34,547 nt of DNA, taken from NCBI GenBank assembly GCA_947452785.1, contig CANGDZ010000037.1, forward strand, positions 1-34,547, written 5' to 3'. Origin of the DNA: Comamonadaceae bacterium (GTDB lineage: Bacteria > Pseudomonadota > Gammaproteobacteria > Burkholderiales > Burkholderiaceae_C). The translations under genes and the position numbers were made by a program. The notes under the pieces are model-generated. The model searched no databases, had not been told where the DNA came from, and saw only the letters and a list, made by a program, of their open reading frames with translations. Of the stretch, positions 7,054 through 16,121 are shown in pieces (within the stretch, counting starts at the first letter, position 1; every line of letters begins with the position of its first letter).

Positions 7054-8702
7054 GCAAGGTCCTGGATAGAGGTGTTGGCGGGAGGCAGTACATCGGCGGA
7101 CATCACGCTGAGGAAACGGGCTGTTTCCGGATGTTTTGGATGTTGTAAAACTTCGAGCGCTGGTCCGCTCTCGATGATGCGGCCCCCTGAAAGAAAAACC
7201 ACGCGGTCGGCCACTTCGGCGGCAAAGCGCAGTTGGTGTGTAGAGATGATCATCGTCAAACCCTCTTCAATTGCAAGGCGGCGAATCAACTCCAAGACTT
7301 CGTTGACCAGTTCTGGGTCCAGTGCCGAGGTCGGCTCATCGAGCAGTAGCACGCTAGGGCCGTGGGCGAGCGCACGTGCGATGGCGACACGCTGTTGCTG
7401 ACCGCCAGAGAGGTGACGTGGCAAGGCATCGACCCGGTGCGCCAAACCCACCCGGGTCAGCAGCGCCAATGCGCGTTCATCAGCAGCGTCAGCAGTCCAT
7501 CCGTGCACCCAACGCAGGGGGCCAGCGACGTTTTCGCGAGCGGTCAAATGCGCAAACAAATTGAACTGCTGAAACAACATGCCCACACCCAAGCTGGAGC
7601 GCTCCCGCGCCAGGTCACTTGGCGTCATCAGTTGGCCATCAGGGCGATATCCGAGACGATGGCCACCTACATGAATCTGTCCAGCATCCCAGCTCTCCAG
7701 GTGATTGATACAGCGCAGCAGCGTGCTCTTGCCTGAGCCGCTGGGGCCCAGCAAAGCTACAACTTCACCGGCGGAAACCGTGAGACTCAAGTCTTGCAAC
7801 ACAGACTGCGCACCATAGGCCTTGGACACGCCGTTGACACGGATCGCCACATTCGCGTCGGCCAACTTGGCAGAGCGTGCGGTTCGGTCAACCACAAGGG
7901 CCAGCGGTGTGTATTCAACAACGGGCAAAGGAGGTAACGCGGTCAGGGCAGGATTGGAGGACGCAACAACACCCACTGCTGCAGGGATAGGAATCGTTGG
8001 CGCTGCAGCGTGTCGCCATGGCAACCAACGTGACAGTCCACGCAGGCCGGCCTGCCGATCCAGGTCAAATCGGGCCTCCAGTGACAACTGCACCAGGCTG
8101 ATGCCGCCCGTCAAGATCAGGTAGATGAGACCCGAGGCGAAAAATATTGAAAAGAAATCGAACGTAGAAGACGCCAACTGTGTGCTGCGTAGCGTCAACT
8201 CTTGCACTGCGATGACCGAGGCAAGCGAAGAATTTTTCAGCGTACTGACCGCCTCGTTACCCATGGCCGGAATCATCGATCGCAAGGCCTGTGGCGCAAT
8301 AATGCGGTGCATCAGCACCCGTGGGGTCATACCCAAAGCCTGACCCGCGACAACCTGTCCGCGCTCTACACCCACCACACCAGAGCGAAACATCTCGGCG
8401 ATGAAGGTGGCTTCGTTGGCAGCGAGCGCGACACCTGCAGCCAATAGTCCAGGCAGCTTGATGCCGACATAAGGCAGTGCGTCATAAACAAAAACCAATT
8501 GCAGCACGAGCGGTGTGCCACGAAAAATCACCGCATAGCCACGAGCGATCATGGCCATGGGTTTGAAGCGGCTCAGTTGCATAGCCGCCAACAAAAGTCC
8601 CAACACCACCCCGCCTGCCAGGCCGATACCCGTGGCCGCGAGAGTGAACCCGATACCTTGGATCAGATACGGCAGACTGAGATAGTGGAGGAACAGTTCC
8701 AT
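7050..8702 (-). CDS. Polar amino-acid-type ABC transporter: permease fused to ATPase
   Basis: A single 550-residue polypeptide. Residues about 1-215 are a HisM/GlnP-type permease with hydrophobic helices and the EAA-like loop (GQALGMTPRVLMHRIIAPQAL, about 120-140). Residues about 216-283 are a Pro/Ala-rich linker. Residues about 284-540 are a GlnQ-type ATPase with Walker A GPSGSGKST (319-327), Q-loop FQQFNLF, signature LSGGQQQR (431-438) and Walker B VLLLDEP (451-457). I start it at the ATG at 8702, one nt after the binding-protein stop, because it opens directly into the permease (MELFLHYL). The longer reading to 8756 would lie inside the upstream gene. Permease-ATPase fusions exist in this family but separate genes are more usual. 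Followed by a coupled formamidase gene (ATGA). Confidence 0.88.
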   Translation of the reverse strand: MELFLHYLSLPYLIQGIGFTLAATGIGLAGGVVLGLLLAAMQLSRFKPMAMIARGYAVIFRGTPLVLQLVFVYDALPYVGIKLPGLLAAGVALAANEATFIAEMFRSGVVGVERGQVVAGQALGMTPRVLMHRIIAPQALRSMIPAMGNEAVSTLKNSSLASVIAVQELTLRSTQLASSTFDFFSIFFASGLIYLILTGGISLVQLSLEARFDLDRQAGLRGLSRWLPWRHAAAPTIPIPAAVGVVASSNPALTALPPLPVVEYTPLALVVDRTARSAKLADANVAIRVNGVSKAYGAQSVLQDLSLTVSAGEVVALLGPSGSGKSTLLRCINHLESWDAGQIHVGGHRLGYRPDGQLMTPSDLARERSSLGVGMLFQQFNLFAHLTARENVAGPLRWVHGWTADAADERALALLTRVGLAHRVDALPRHLSGGQQQRVAIARALAHGPSVLLLDEPTSALDPELVNEVLELIRRLAIEEGLTMIISTHQLRFAAEVADRVVFLSGGRIIESGPALEVLQHPKHPETARFLSVMSADVLPPANTSIQDLA

Positions 8703-8703
8703 C

Positions 8704-9636
8704 TTATTTCGCCAACAAGAGTTTGGGCGCCTCGAGGTTTTCCACGGGCAAACCATTCTTCTTCAAAAGTGCAGCGTGTGTACCTGACTTTTGCAATTCG
8801 ACCAGAGCGGCCATGACAGCGTCACGGAAGTCGGTCTTACCTTTAGGAACCGCAATTCCCACCGAGTAGGGGATCGACACTGCGGTGGCTTTTTCAAGCT
8901 TGTCCGGGTAAGCCTTGACTGCGCTATCCACCGTGTTCACGTCGTTCACATAGGTGTCGGCCCGTCCGGCCAGAATCGCTTGAATGCAGTTCTGGTTGTT
9001 GTCGTAGAGTTGGATTTCGGGCGCGGGCTTGCCCAAGGTTTTGCATTGCGCATCCAGCGCTTGAATCAAAGGTACTTCAACGTAGCCGGTATTTTCCGCC
9101 GCAACCGCACCGCACATCGAAGTGTTGATGCCGGTGATTTTCTTGGGGTTACCCTTGGCGACGAGTACGCCATCAAAGACCTTCGAGTAAGTGATGAAGT
9201 CTGCGGCCTTGGCACGCTCTTCTGTCGCGTATATGTCAGAAATGACGATGTCGGCCTGACCGGATTGCAAGGTGGTCAGCAGTGCGGCAAAGGTGACCGC
9301 TTTATAGGTTAATTTAAAGCCAAGGCAGGCGCCGATAGTCTCACCCAGATCGATGTCAAATCCAATGTATTTGGAGGGATCCTTGGGGTCGATGGTCTCA
9401 TAGCCGGGCGTATGCGGATTGATCGCGTTGACTAACGTCTTACCCTTGAATTGTGGGTATTTCGCTTGCAGCGCAGCGCAGGTCGCGGGGGTGGGCGCAA
9501 CCTCTGCATGCGCAGCCGAAGTCATCATCGACAGCCCGCAAAGACTCACCGCAACAACGGCAAAACTTCGGACGCGAGAACAGATGGAGGCAGAACGTCG
9601 AATATTATTTTCGACTGAAGTGAAATGGAGTTGCAT
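8704..9636 (-). CDS. Periplasmic substrate-binding protein, family 3 (amino-acid type)
   Basis: A 310-residue SBP_bac_3-type binding protein. After a signal peptide (about residues 20-43, SFAVVAVSLCGLSMMTSAAHA) the mature protein has the family features: YIGFDIDLGETIGACLGFKL, LLTTLQSGQADIVISDIYATEERA and the C-terminal NCIQAILAGRADTYVNDVN. I take the ATG at 9636 because it has a good AGGAG about 9 nt upstream and is followed soon by the signal peptide; the frame is open further upstream to 9762. It feeds the permease-ATPase fusion encoded 1 nt downstream. The ligand cannot be told from sequence; the coupled formamidase suggests an amide-bearing amino-acid-like compound. First gene of the operon, so the promoter lies in 9637-9872. 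Confidence 0.88.
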   Translation of the reverse strand: MQLHFTSVENNIRRSASICSRVRSFAVVAVSLCGLSMMTSAAHAEVAPTPATCAALQAKYPQFKGKTLVNAINPHTPGYETIDPKDPSKYIGFDIDLGETIGACLGFKLTYKAVTFAALLTTLQSGQADIVISDIYATEERAKAADFITYSKVFDGVLVAKGNPKKITGINTSMCGAVAAENTGYVEVPLIQALDAQCKTLGKPAPEIQLYDNNQNCIQAILAGRADTYVNDVNTVDSAVKAYPDKLEKATAVSIPYSVGIAVPKGKTDFRDAVMAALVELQKSGTHAALLKKNGLPVENLEAPKLLLAK

Positions 9637-9712
9637 AGTCGGAGGCTCCTGTGGAAGCGTCGCGGGCCGGTGAACACCATGCTCACCTTTCTGCAACGCT
9701 AAGTTAACTGTA

Positions 9713-9727
9713 CGCAAGCACCTTGCG
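9713..9727. promoter_or_regulatory. Perfect 6-3-6 inverted repeat upstream of the amino-acid-type ABC operon
   Basis: CGCAAG-CAC-CTTGCG is an exact inverted repeat about 77 nt upstream of the binding-protein start at 9636, in the 236-nt gap that must hold this operon's promoter. It may be an operator. The rest of the gap (9637-9872) shows no recognisable gene. Confidence 0.3.
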
Positions 9728-9872
9728 AAAACTTGTGTGTGCGCGCATGACTTCTTGTGCAAAGAGTTGGCGATCTATCTTTTGTCGAGTCTTGCTTGAT
9801 GTGCCATTTCGCCGACTCACAAAGTTGAGAGTGCAGCGACGCTCTAACTACCGTGTGTCGGAGCTTTAGATC

Positions 9873-10829
9873 TCAAATCCGTGCCGACCAGCGCTGCGAC
9901 AACAAGCCGCCCACCGCCAATTGCAAGGGGTGGTAAAGCATGATGGGAATCAGCAGCAAGCCCAGCGCCGGATGAGCGCCAAAAATCAAATGCGCCATGG
10001 GTACGCCGGAGGCCAGCGTTTTCTTAGAGCCACACAGCACCGCCGCAATCCGATCTTCATCAGACAGTCCCATGAGTCGCGACATGATTTGCGTGAACTG
10101 ATAGACAGCAAAGAACAACAGTCCGCAAACCGCCACGGTTTGAATGACCACGCTGGCACCGTACTGTGTCCAAATGCCTTGCTGTACCGAGTCGCAAAAC
10201 GAGGTGTAGACCAAGATCAAAATCGTCACGCGGTCCACGATGTGAATCTGCGCCTTGCGCCGAACCGCCCAGGCGGTGAGCCAGGTGCGCGATAACTGGC
10301 CGGCCAGCAAAGGCAAGATCACCCAAAGCAACAAATCAACCACCACCGGCAGCACGTCCAAACTCTGGCCTTCACGCCCCATGGCCCAGGCCATCCACAG
10401 CGGCGTGAGCATCACGCCGATGAGTGCCGACAAAGTGGCGTTAAACAAGGCCACCGGCACATTCCCACGTGCCGCCACTGTCAAAGCCACAGACGATGAC
10501 ACGGTGGAAGGCAGAGCGCACAAATAGAAAAAACCCAGCAGCAGATCGGGCTTCATCCACCCCTGGCCCAGCTTCATCAGTCCCAAGCCGAGCAGCGGGA
10601 ACACCGCAAAGGTGCTGAGCTGAATCAGCGCATGAACCGGCCAACGAGAAGCCCCTTGTCGCAAGGACTGCATCGAAAGGCTCAGCCCGTTGAGGTAAAA
10701 AACCACGGCAATGCCCAGCTTGTTCAGTACCTCAGGGTGCAAGAAACCGCCATGCGCCCCCGGCTGTGGCCAGACGAAAGCCAGCACGACCGCAGCGATC
10801 ATGCCCCTCATGAACCAGTCAAATTTCAT
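9873..10829 (-). CDS. BASS-type (bile acid:sodium symporter-like, YfeH group) transporter
   Basis: A 318-residue, strongly hydrophobic inner-membrane protein with about nine to ten transmembrane stretches. It carries typical SBF-like segments: NKLGIAVVFYLNGLSLSMQSL near the N-terminus, YLCALPSTVSSSVALTVAARGNVPVALFNATLSALIGV in the middle (helix-breaking substrate/Na site), and GSKKTLASGVPMAHLIF near the C-terminus. These mark the YfeH-like branch. I start at the ATG at 10829, 5 nt after the HpxW-like gene's stop; a start at 10853 would overlap that gene. As the last gene of the peptide-importer/GntR/HpxW-like operon it may move an organic acid product or substrate. Direction and substrate are not deducible. 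Confidence 0.85.
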   Translation of the reverse strand: MKFDWFMRGMIAAVVLAFVWPQPGAHGGFLHPEVLNKLGIAVVFYLNGLSLSMQSLRQGASRWPVHALIQLSTFAVFPLLGLGLMKLGQGWMKPDLLLGFFYLCALPSTVSSSVALTVAARGNVPVALFNATLSALIGVMLTPLWMAWAMGREGQSLDVLPVVVDLLLWVILPLLAGQLSRTWLTAWAVRRKAQIHIVDRVTILILVYTSFCDSVQQGIWTQYGASVVIQTVAVCGLLFFAVYQFTQIMSRLMGLSDEDRIAAVLCGSKKTLASGVPMAHLIFGAHPALGLLLIPIMLYHPLQLAVGGLLSQRWSARI

Positions 10830-10834
10830 CTGAC

Positions 10835-12427
10835 TTACCAAGCAGCGACGCAACCGTCACTGCGCGGGTCTTCACCACCTTCGATCCAGCCTGTGGGGTG
10901 CACCACCAGCGCTCCGGCGTGGCCCATGCGTTCGTCAAAGTCAGACACTACTTCCACCGGGTGGCCCAAGGCTTTGAGCCCGTCCACCACTTCATTGGAA
11001 TAGCGCGACTCCACTTTCAGCGAAGTGCTTTGCTCGGCCCAGGTGCGACCCAGCAACCAGCGCGGCGCGGCCACCGCCGAGCGCACGTTGTGCCCGCCCC
11101 AGACGTAGCGTGAAAACACTGCCGCTTGGGTTTGCGGTTGGCCTTCGCCGCCCATGGTGCCGTAGACCAGCAAGCGGCCATCGTCAAGCTGCGCCATGGC
11201 CGGGTTCAAGGTGTGAAACGGTTTGCGCCCGGGCTCCAGGCTGCGCAATTTGCAGGGTTGTAAGTCGAACGAGCAGCCGCGGTTTTGCCACCAAAAGCCG
11301 CTCTTGGGCAAGACCACGCCGCTGCCAAACTCAAAGTAAATGCTCTGGATCATGCTGACCGCGCGGCCCTGGACGTCCACCACGCCCATCCAGGTGGTGT
11401 CGCCGTCCGAGTTGGGCGCTGGCCAAGGGCTGGCGTGTTCAATCGGCACGGCATCGGCCAAGCGTTGCACCACCTCTGGCGTCAACAGCGTGCTGGGGTC
11501 AACCGCCATCTGTGCGGGGTCGGTGACAAAACGGTCGCGCACGATGAAGGCTTGTTTGGTGGCCTCGACCAAGGCATGGATACCGGCCACGTTGTCAGGG
11601 TTCCAGCCCTCTTGGCGAATGCGGTCGTACACACCCAGAATCAACAAGGACGCCAAGCCCTGCGTGGGCGGCGCCATGTTGTAAACCGTGGCATCAGACA
11701 GGCGCAGCGACAAAGGCGCTTTCACCACTGCTTGGTGGTTGAACAAATCGGCGGCGGTGATGGGACTGCCCACAGCCGCCAGATCGCGGGCAATTTGTTC
11801 GGCCAGTGCGCCGCGGTAAAAGTCGTCAGGCCCCGCTGCTGCCAATTGGGTCAACGTGGCCGCCAGTTGCGGAAAGGCGTGACGGTCGCCATAGCGCGGT
11901 ACTTGGCCTTGGGCATTTAAGAACGCTGAGGCAAAGCCAGGCTGGTGCTCGAGCTCGGCCAATTTGTTGCGCGTGTTGGCCTCTTGGCTGTGCGTGACCG
12001 GGAAGCCCTCGCGGGCGTAAAAAATCGCGCTCTCCAGCAAACGCGCGAACGGCAGTTTGCCACCCCAATGCGCTTGGCTGTAGGCATAGGCCGCGCCCCA
12101 ACCTGAAATCGTTCCAGCCACTGTGTTGGCGGCCAAGGGGCCGCGCCAGGGAATCGATGCCAAGTCGCCATACAGTTCGCGCGTCACGCCCGCGCCGGCC
12201 GCGCCACAGGCGTCAATCGACTGCATGGCTTGGCCGGGTGCGTGCATCAACCAAAAGCCGTCCCCACCAATGCCGGTCATGTGCGGATACACCACGGCGA
12301 GCGTGGCCGCCACGGCGATGATGGCTTCGATGGCGTTGCCACCCTCGCGCAAGATGTCCAGGCCAGCTTGGGCGGCCAAAGAATGCGGGGCGACGACGGC
12401 GCCGCGACGACCAAGGATGGGATTCAT
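10835..12427 (-). CDS. hpxW: Gamma-glutamyltransferase-family Ntn-hydrolase, HpxW (oxamate amidohydrolase)-like
   Basis: A 530-residue member of the gamma-glutamyltransferase superfamily, made as a proenzyme that cuts itself before a Thr which becomes the nucleophile. T344 in DGDTTWMGVVD is at the expected place. Other marks are GGNAIEAIIA (29-38), TGIGGDGFWL (51-60), IYFEFGSGVVLPKSGFWWQNRG and the C-terminal TLNPAMAQL, YGTMGGEGQPQTQAAVF and DPRSDG. The last group is typical of the cytoplasmic YwrD/HpxW branch, and no export signal is seen. HpxW of Klebsiella turns oxamate into oxalate and ammonia. Here the gene overlaps the GntR gene by ATGA and follows a peptide-type ABC importer, while HpxX/Y/Z homologues lie 7 kb away. 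An alternative is a gamma-glutamyl-peptide hydrolase serving the peptide importer. Confidence 0.7.
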   Translation of the reverse strand: MNPILGRRGAVVAPHSLAAQAGLDILREGGNAIEAIIAVAATLAVVYPHMTGIGGDGFWLMHAPGQAMQSIDACGAAGAGVTRELYGDLASIPWRGPLAANTVAGTISGWGAAYAYSQAHWGGKLPFARLLESAIFYAREGFPVTHSQEANTRNKLAELEHQPGFASAFLNAQGQVPRYGDRHAFPQLAATLTQLAAAGPDDFYRGALAEQIARDLAAVGSPITAADLFNHQAVVKAPLSLRLSDATVYNMAPPTQGLASLLILGVYDRIRQEGWNPDNVAGIHALVEATKQAFIVRDRFVTDPAQMAVDPSTLLTPEVVQRLADAVPIEHASPWPAPNSDGDTTWMGVVDVQGRAVSMIQSIYFEFGSGVVLPKSGFWWQNRGCSFDLQPCKLRSLEPGRKPFHTLNPAMAQLDDGRLLVYGTMGGEGQPQTQAAVFSRYVWGGHNVRSAVAAPRWLLGRTWAEQSTSLKVESRYSNEVVDGLKALGHPVEVVSDFDERMGHAGALVVHPTGWIEGGEDPRSDGCVAAW

Positions 12428-13134
12428 TTAGAGCTCCAAGTAGAGGACACGCGCGCAGCTGCGCTGCGGGCAGATAAAAGATGGGCGCGCATTTCGCGGT
12501 AGCAGGTCACCACATCGCGCGCCAGCATGGCTTCGACGATTACCGAGTGCTCTTCAAACGAAGCGGTCATGCGCTCCAGATTGCGAAACTGCGTGCGCCG
12601 GAAGGTGGAAATTTTATGGCGAAGGCCTAAAGCCATGTCGATCAACACCGGGTTGTGACAACCATGGATGATGACCAAATGAAAATCGCGGTTGATGTTG
12701 TCATAAGCATCAGCGTTACCGTGTTGAATAGCGGTGCGGCTCAGCGCATGCAACTCAGACAAACGGTCGCGCTCGGCCTCGGTCATGCGCACCACAGCGT
12801 GACGGGCGCAGGTGGCCTCGATCTCGCCCATGGCTTCAAACATCTGGTCGATCTGCAAGGGCGACAACTCGGCCACCACCGATCCGCGATTGGGTCGATA
12901 AGCCACCAGGCCGGTGATGGCCAACTGCTTCAAGGCTTCGCGCACCGGCGTGCGTGAGACCTGAAAGCGCGCGGCCAAAGTGGTTTCGTCCAAGCGCTCG
13001 CCTGGCAAGAAAACACCCAAGGCAATGTCATCGGCCAGCTTGCGACCCACCTCATCGGCCAAGCCGCCGCGGCTGCGTGGGGGAACCACTGGTGGCAAAG
13101 TGGACAAAGAGCTTAAGGGTTCGGCCAAATTCAT
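12424..13134 (-). CDS. GntR-family (FCD subgroup) transcription regulator
   Basis: A 236-residue regulator. The winged-helix GntR domain is at about 25-90 ([30 protein letters not shown]), followed by an all-helical FCD ligand domain with the metal/ligand residues in RDFHLVIIHGCHNP, SFEEHSVIVEAM and MRAHLLSA. I choose the ATG at 13134, which overlaps the upstream ATPase stop as TGATG; the frame to 13260 would run into the ATPase gene. Its stop overlaps the HpxW-like start (ATGA), so it is embedded in the operon it probably controls. FCD regulators usually respond to small organic acids or amino acids and bind TTG-N4-CAA-like palindromes; such sites lie upstream of this operon. Confidence 0.87.
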   Translation of the reverse strand: MNLAEPLSSLSTLPPVVPPRSRGGLADEVGRKLADDIALGVFLPGERLDETTLAARFQVSRTPVREALKQLAITGLVAYRPNRGSVVAELSPLQIDQMFEAMGEIEATCARHAVVRMTEAERDRLSELHALSRTAIQHGNADAYDNINRDFHLVIIHGCHNPVLIDMALGLRHKISTFRRTQFRNLERMTASFEEHSVIVEAMLARDVVTCYREMRAHLLSARSAAARVSSTWSSK

Positions 13135-14111
13135 CACCACCCTTGCCCTGCAATCAACGGTTGCCAGCAAGCCAGGGCCGAGGCACCCCGCAGCACCGTG
13201 GGCGGAATCTCGCTGTGGCACTGGGCTGTGGCATGCATGCAGCGCGGTGCAAAGCTGCAACCGGGGGGCAGGTTAGCCAAGTCGGGCGGCGAGCCAGGCA
13301 CCGCCTGCAAAGGCTGGCCCCGGTTTTCGGCACTCACGGTCGATGCCAACAGACCGCGCGTATAGGGGTGCAATGGGTGTTTGACCACTTGGGCCACATC
13401 GCCCATTTCCACCAAGCGGCCGGCATACATCACGGCCAGGCGGTCGGCCACTTCCACGGCAGCGCCGATGTCGTGCGTCACAAAAATCACCGACATGCCG
13501 GTTTCTTTTTGCAGCTCGCGCAATAGCAACAAAATTTGAATCTGCACCGTGGCGTCTAGCGCAGTGGTGGGCTCGTCGGCAAGCAACAACTGCGGGCGGC
13601 ACACCAGGGCCAGCGCGATCATGGCGCGTTGACGCATGCCGCCTGAGAGTTCATGCGGATAGGCGTCGAGGCGTCGGCGTGCTTGTGGAATCTGCACCCG
13701 CTCCAGCATCTGCAGCGCTTGCTGCTGCGCAGTGCGCGCATCTACGCCGTCGTGCGCTCGAATGGCTTCGATCATTTGCTGGCCAATGGTGTAGACGGGG
13801 TCAAAAGCCAAACCGGGTTCTTGAAACACCATGGACGCGACACCGCCGCGGTAGTGATTCAGCGCCTTGCCTTGCAGGCTCAGCACTTGGTGGCCACCGA
13901 CTTGCACCGAGCCACTCACTTGCGTGGTGCGTTCGGGGTGCAGGCGCAGCAAGGTGCGCAGGGTCACGCTTTTTCCCGAGCCCGACTCGCCCAACAAGCC
14001 CAGCACCTCGCCGGGTGCCAGATCGAAACTCACCTGGCTCAGTGCCTGGGCCTTGCGGTTGCCGGTGAACTGAACGCTCAAGTCTTTGACTGAAACCAGG
14101 GGCAGCGTCAT
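13134..14111 (-). CDS. Peptide-type ABC transporter ATPase (DppD/OppD-like)
   Basis: A 325-residue ATPase: Walker A GESGSGKS, Q-loop FQEP, signature LSGGMRQRAMIA, Walker B LLLADEPTTALD, H-loop FVTHD. The C-terminal extension has the Cys motif GCSFAPRC-x6-C typical of oligopeptide/dipeptide importer ATPases. GGAGG lies 7 nt before the ATG at 14111, and the start overlaps the upstream ATPase stop (ATGA); the apparent longer frame to 14291 lies inside that gene. It works with the DppF-like partner to power the DppB/DppC-like channel. Substrates of the family are di- and oligopeptides, glutathione, nickel or opine-like compounds. The linked HpxW/GGT-type hydrolase makes an amide or gamma-glutamyl substrate plausible. 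Confidence 0.88.
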   Translation of the reverse strand: MTLPLVSVKDLSVQFTGNRKAQALSQVSFDLAPGEVLGLLGESGSGKSVTLRTLLRLHPERTTQVSGSVQVGGHQVLSLQGKALNHYRGGVASMVFQEPGLAFDPVYTIGQQMIEAIRAHDGVDARTAQQQALQMLERVQIPQARRRLDAYPHELSGGMRQRAMIALALVCRPQLLLADEPTTALDATVQIQILLLLRELQKETGMSVIFVTHDIGAAVEVADRLAVMYAGRLVEMGDVAQVVKHPLHPYTRGLLASTVSAENRGQPLQAVPGSPPDLANLPPGCSFAPRCMHATAQCHSEIPPTVLRGASALACWQPLIAGQGW

Positions 14112-15199
14112 ACCGTGGCCTCCAAAGTTGAAGCTGCGGACGGTTTCACCGCTGCATGGCGGTAGCCTGACATCGGATCGTTCATGTGGCACGCCACGGT
14201 GTGCTCGGCATACGGGCCCACGGCGCGCAATAGCGGCGTGCTGGCCGCGCACAAGTCTTGCGCCATGCTGCAGCGGTCGCGAAAGCGGCAACCGTTGGGC
14301 GGGTTGATGGGGTTGGGCGGGTCGCCCATGAGGGGCGAGTGTTGGGTGCGCTGGCTCGGGTCCATCGATGGCACGGCCGACAACAAGGCGCGGGTGTAGG
14401 GATGGGCGGCGGCGTTGTAAATGCGCTCCACCGAGCCACGCTCAACCACTTGGCCCAGGTACATCACCATCACCTCATCGCTGATGTAGTGCACCACATG
14501 CAGATCGTGCGAGATGAACACATAGGTGAGTTGCCGCTCGGCCTTGAGTTCTTGCAACAGGTTCAGCACCTGTGCTTGCACCGACTTATCGAGCGCGGCC
14601 ACGGCCTCGTCCAAGATCACCAAACGCGGGTGAAAGGCCAAGGCCCGTGCAATGTTCACGCGCTGACGCTGCCCGCCCGACAACTCGTGCGGGTAGCGCG
14701 AGGCAAATTGATCAGGCTCCAAGCCCACGCGAGCCAGCAGTGCGCGCCCCTCTTGCGTGGCGGTGGCCGCGTCCATACCGTGCACCTGGGGGCCGTAGGC
14801 AATGGTTTCCAAAATGGTCAAGCGCGGATTGAGAGAGGCAAAGGAGTCTTGAAACACCATTTGCAAATTGCGCCGGAACTCTTTCAGCGCCATGCCCCCG
14901 TACTCGGCCACACCGTCACCATCAAACACCATGCTGCCGCTGTCGGGCGGCATCAGGCGAGCAATCAGCCGCGCGGTGGTGGACTTGCCGCAGCCAGACT
15001 CACCGACGATGCCCAGCGTGGTGCCCTTGGCCACCGAGAAGCTCACACCGTCGACCGCGTGTACAAACTTGGGTTCACGCTCAAACAGGCCGCCGCGCAC
15101 GGGGAAATGTTTTTTCAGATCCTTGACCACCAACAAAGGTTGGGCAGGCCCCCCGCGGTCTTTTACCGCCAGCACATCAGAAACAGGGGATGAAGTCAT
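14108..15199 (-). CDS. Peptide-type ABC transporter ATPase (DppF/OppF-like)
   Basis: A 363-residue ATPase with a DppF-type insertion before the Walker A (KKHFPVRGGLFERE), Walker A GESGCGKSTT, Q-loop FQDSFASLNPR, signature LSGGQRQRVNIARAL and H-loop FISHD. Walker B reads LVILDEAVAALDKSVQ, with Ala where most relatives have Pro after the catalytic Glu. The C-terminal GCRFRDRCSMAQDLC Cys motif is present. The ATG at 15199 overlaps the permease stop (ATGA). The C-terminus carries about 25 extra residues of low complexity (GYRHAAVKPSAASTLEATV). Second ATPase of the importer. Confidence 0.88.
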   Translation of the reverse strand: MTSSPVSDVLAVKDRGGPAQPLLVVKDLKKHFPVRGGLFEREPKFVHAVDGVSFSVAKGTTLGIVGESGCGKSTTARLIARLMPPDSGSMVFDGDGVAEYGGMALKEFRRNLQMVFQDSFASLNPRLTILETIAYGPQVHGMDAATATQEGRALLARVGLEPDQFASRYPHELSGGQRQRVNIARALAFHPRLVILDEAVAALDKSVQAQVLNLLQELKAERQLTYVFISHDLHVVHYISDEVMVMYLGQVVERGSVERIYNAAAHPYTRALLSAVPSMDPSQRTQHSPLMGDPPNPINPPNGCRFRDRCSMAQDLCAASTPLLRAVGPYAEHTVACHMNDPMSGYRHAAVKPSAASTLEATV

Positions 15200-16101
15200 C
15201 GGCGAATGTCCATGGCAGAGCGAACCCCATCGGCCAGCAAATTGAAGGCGATGGAAGTGATGAAAATAAATGCGCCGGGCAAAGCTGCCAAGAGCGGGCT
15301 GCTGTAAATGGCCGAACGCAAGGTGTTGAGCATTAAGCCCCACTCAGGCTCAGGCGGCTTAACGCCCAGACCCAAGAACGACAAGCCCGAAGCCAGGATC
15401 ATGCTGACGCTGAGCAAGCCCGTGGCGTAGACAAATACCGGCCCCAGAACGTTGCCGAGAACATGCACGCGGATGATGGAAAACGATCCCGCGCCGCTCA
15501 TGCGCGCCGCTTCGATGTAGTCGAGCTTGCGCACCTGGGTGGTCACGCTTTCGGCCACGCGCACCACTTGCGGCACAAACACCAAGGTCAAGGCAATCAG
15601 GCTGTTGCTCATGCCCGGGCCCAAGGCGCCTGAAATCGCCACTGCCAACAGCACCGACGGAAAGGCGTAGAAAACATCGAGCACGCGCATGATGACCATA
15701 TTCACGCGCCCGCCCACATAGCCAGCAAACAGCCCCAGGCTGGTGCCAATGAAGAAAGCGGCAAACACGGGCACCACGCCCATGAGCAGCGACAAGCGCC
15801 CGCCGTACATCAGGCGCGTCAGCATGTCGCGACCCAACTCGTCGGTGCCCAGTAAATAACCGGGGCTGCCAATGGGCAGCAAGCGCTTGAGCATGCTGGC
15901 TTTGAAGGGATCGGCGGGTGCCAGCCAAGGCGCAAACAACGCCGCGCACACAATCAGCATCAGCACCACGGCGCTGGCCATGGCCACGGGTTCTTGACGC
16001 AACTGGCGCGCCACCACATGCCAGTAGCTGCGACTGGGGATGGTGTTTTGCATCGAGGTCGGGATGGAAGGGATGGAAGGAATGGCAAGGGTCTGGGTCA
16101 T
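15196..16101 (-). CDS. Peptide-type ABC transporter permease (DppC-like)
   Basis: A 301-residue inner-membrane permease. A short variable N-terminus leads into the first helix (AMASAVVLMLIVCAALFAPWLAP), then the DppC signature LLGTDELGRDMLTRLMYGGRLSLLMG and the EAA loop (DYIEAARMSGAGSFSIIRVHVLGN). It ends AFNLLADGVRSAMDIRR, the standard DppC tail. GAGAA precedes the ATG at 16101; a GTG at 16119 in frame is an alternative that adds six residues. It follows the DppB-like gene by about 20 nt and overlaps the next ATPase gene (ATGA). Confidence 0.88.
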   Translation of the reverse strand: MTQTLAIPSIPSIPTSMQNTIPSRSYWHVVARQLRQEPVAMASAVVLMLIVCAALFAPWLAPADPFKASMLKRLLPIGSPGYLLGTDELGRDMLTRLMYGGRLSLLMGVVPVFAAFFIGTSLGLFAGYVGGRVNMVIMRVLDVFYAFPSVLLAVAISGALGPGMSNSLIALTLVFVPQVVRVAESVTTQVRKLDYIEAARMSGAGSFSIIRVHVLGNVLGPVFVYATGLLSVSMILASGLSFLGLGVKPPEPEWGLMLNTLRSAIYSSPLLAALPGAFIFITSIAFNLLADGVRSAMDIRR

Positions 16102-16121
16102 GTCGTTCTCAATTTCCACAA

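Noticed and set aside
14258..15193. Long plus-strand open frame (311 codons) inside the DppF-like gene
   Set aside because: Rich in His, Gln and Arg with no family features; it is the antisense frame of a clear ATPase gene with high third-position GC.
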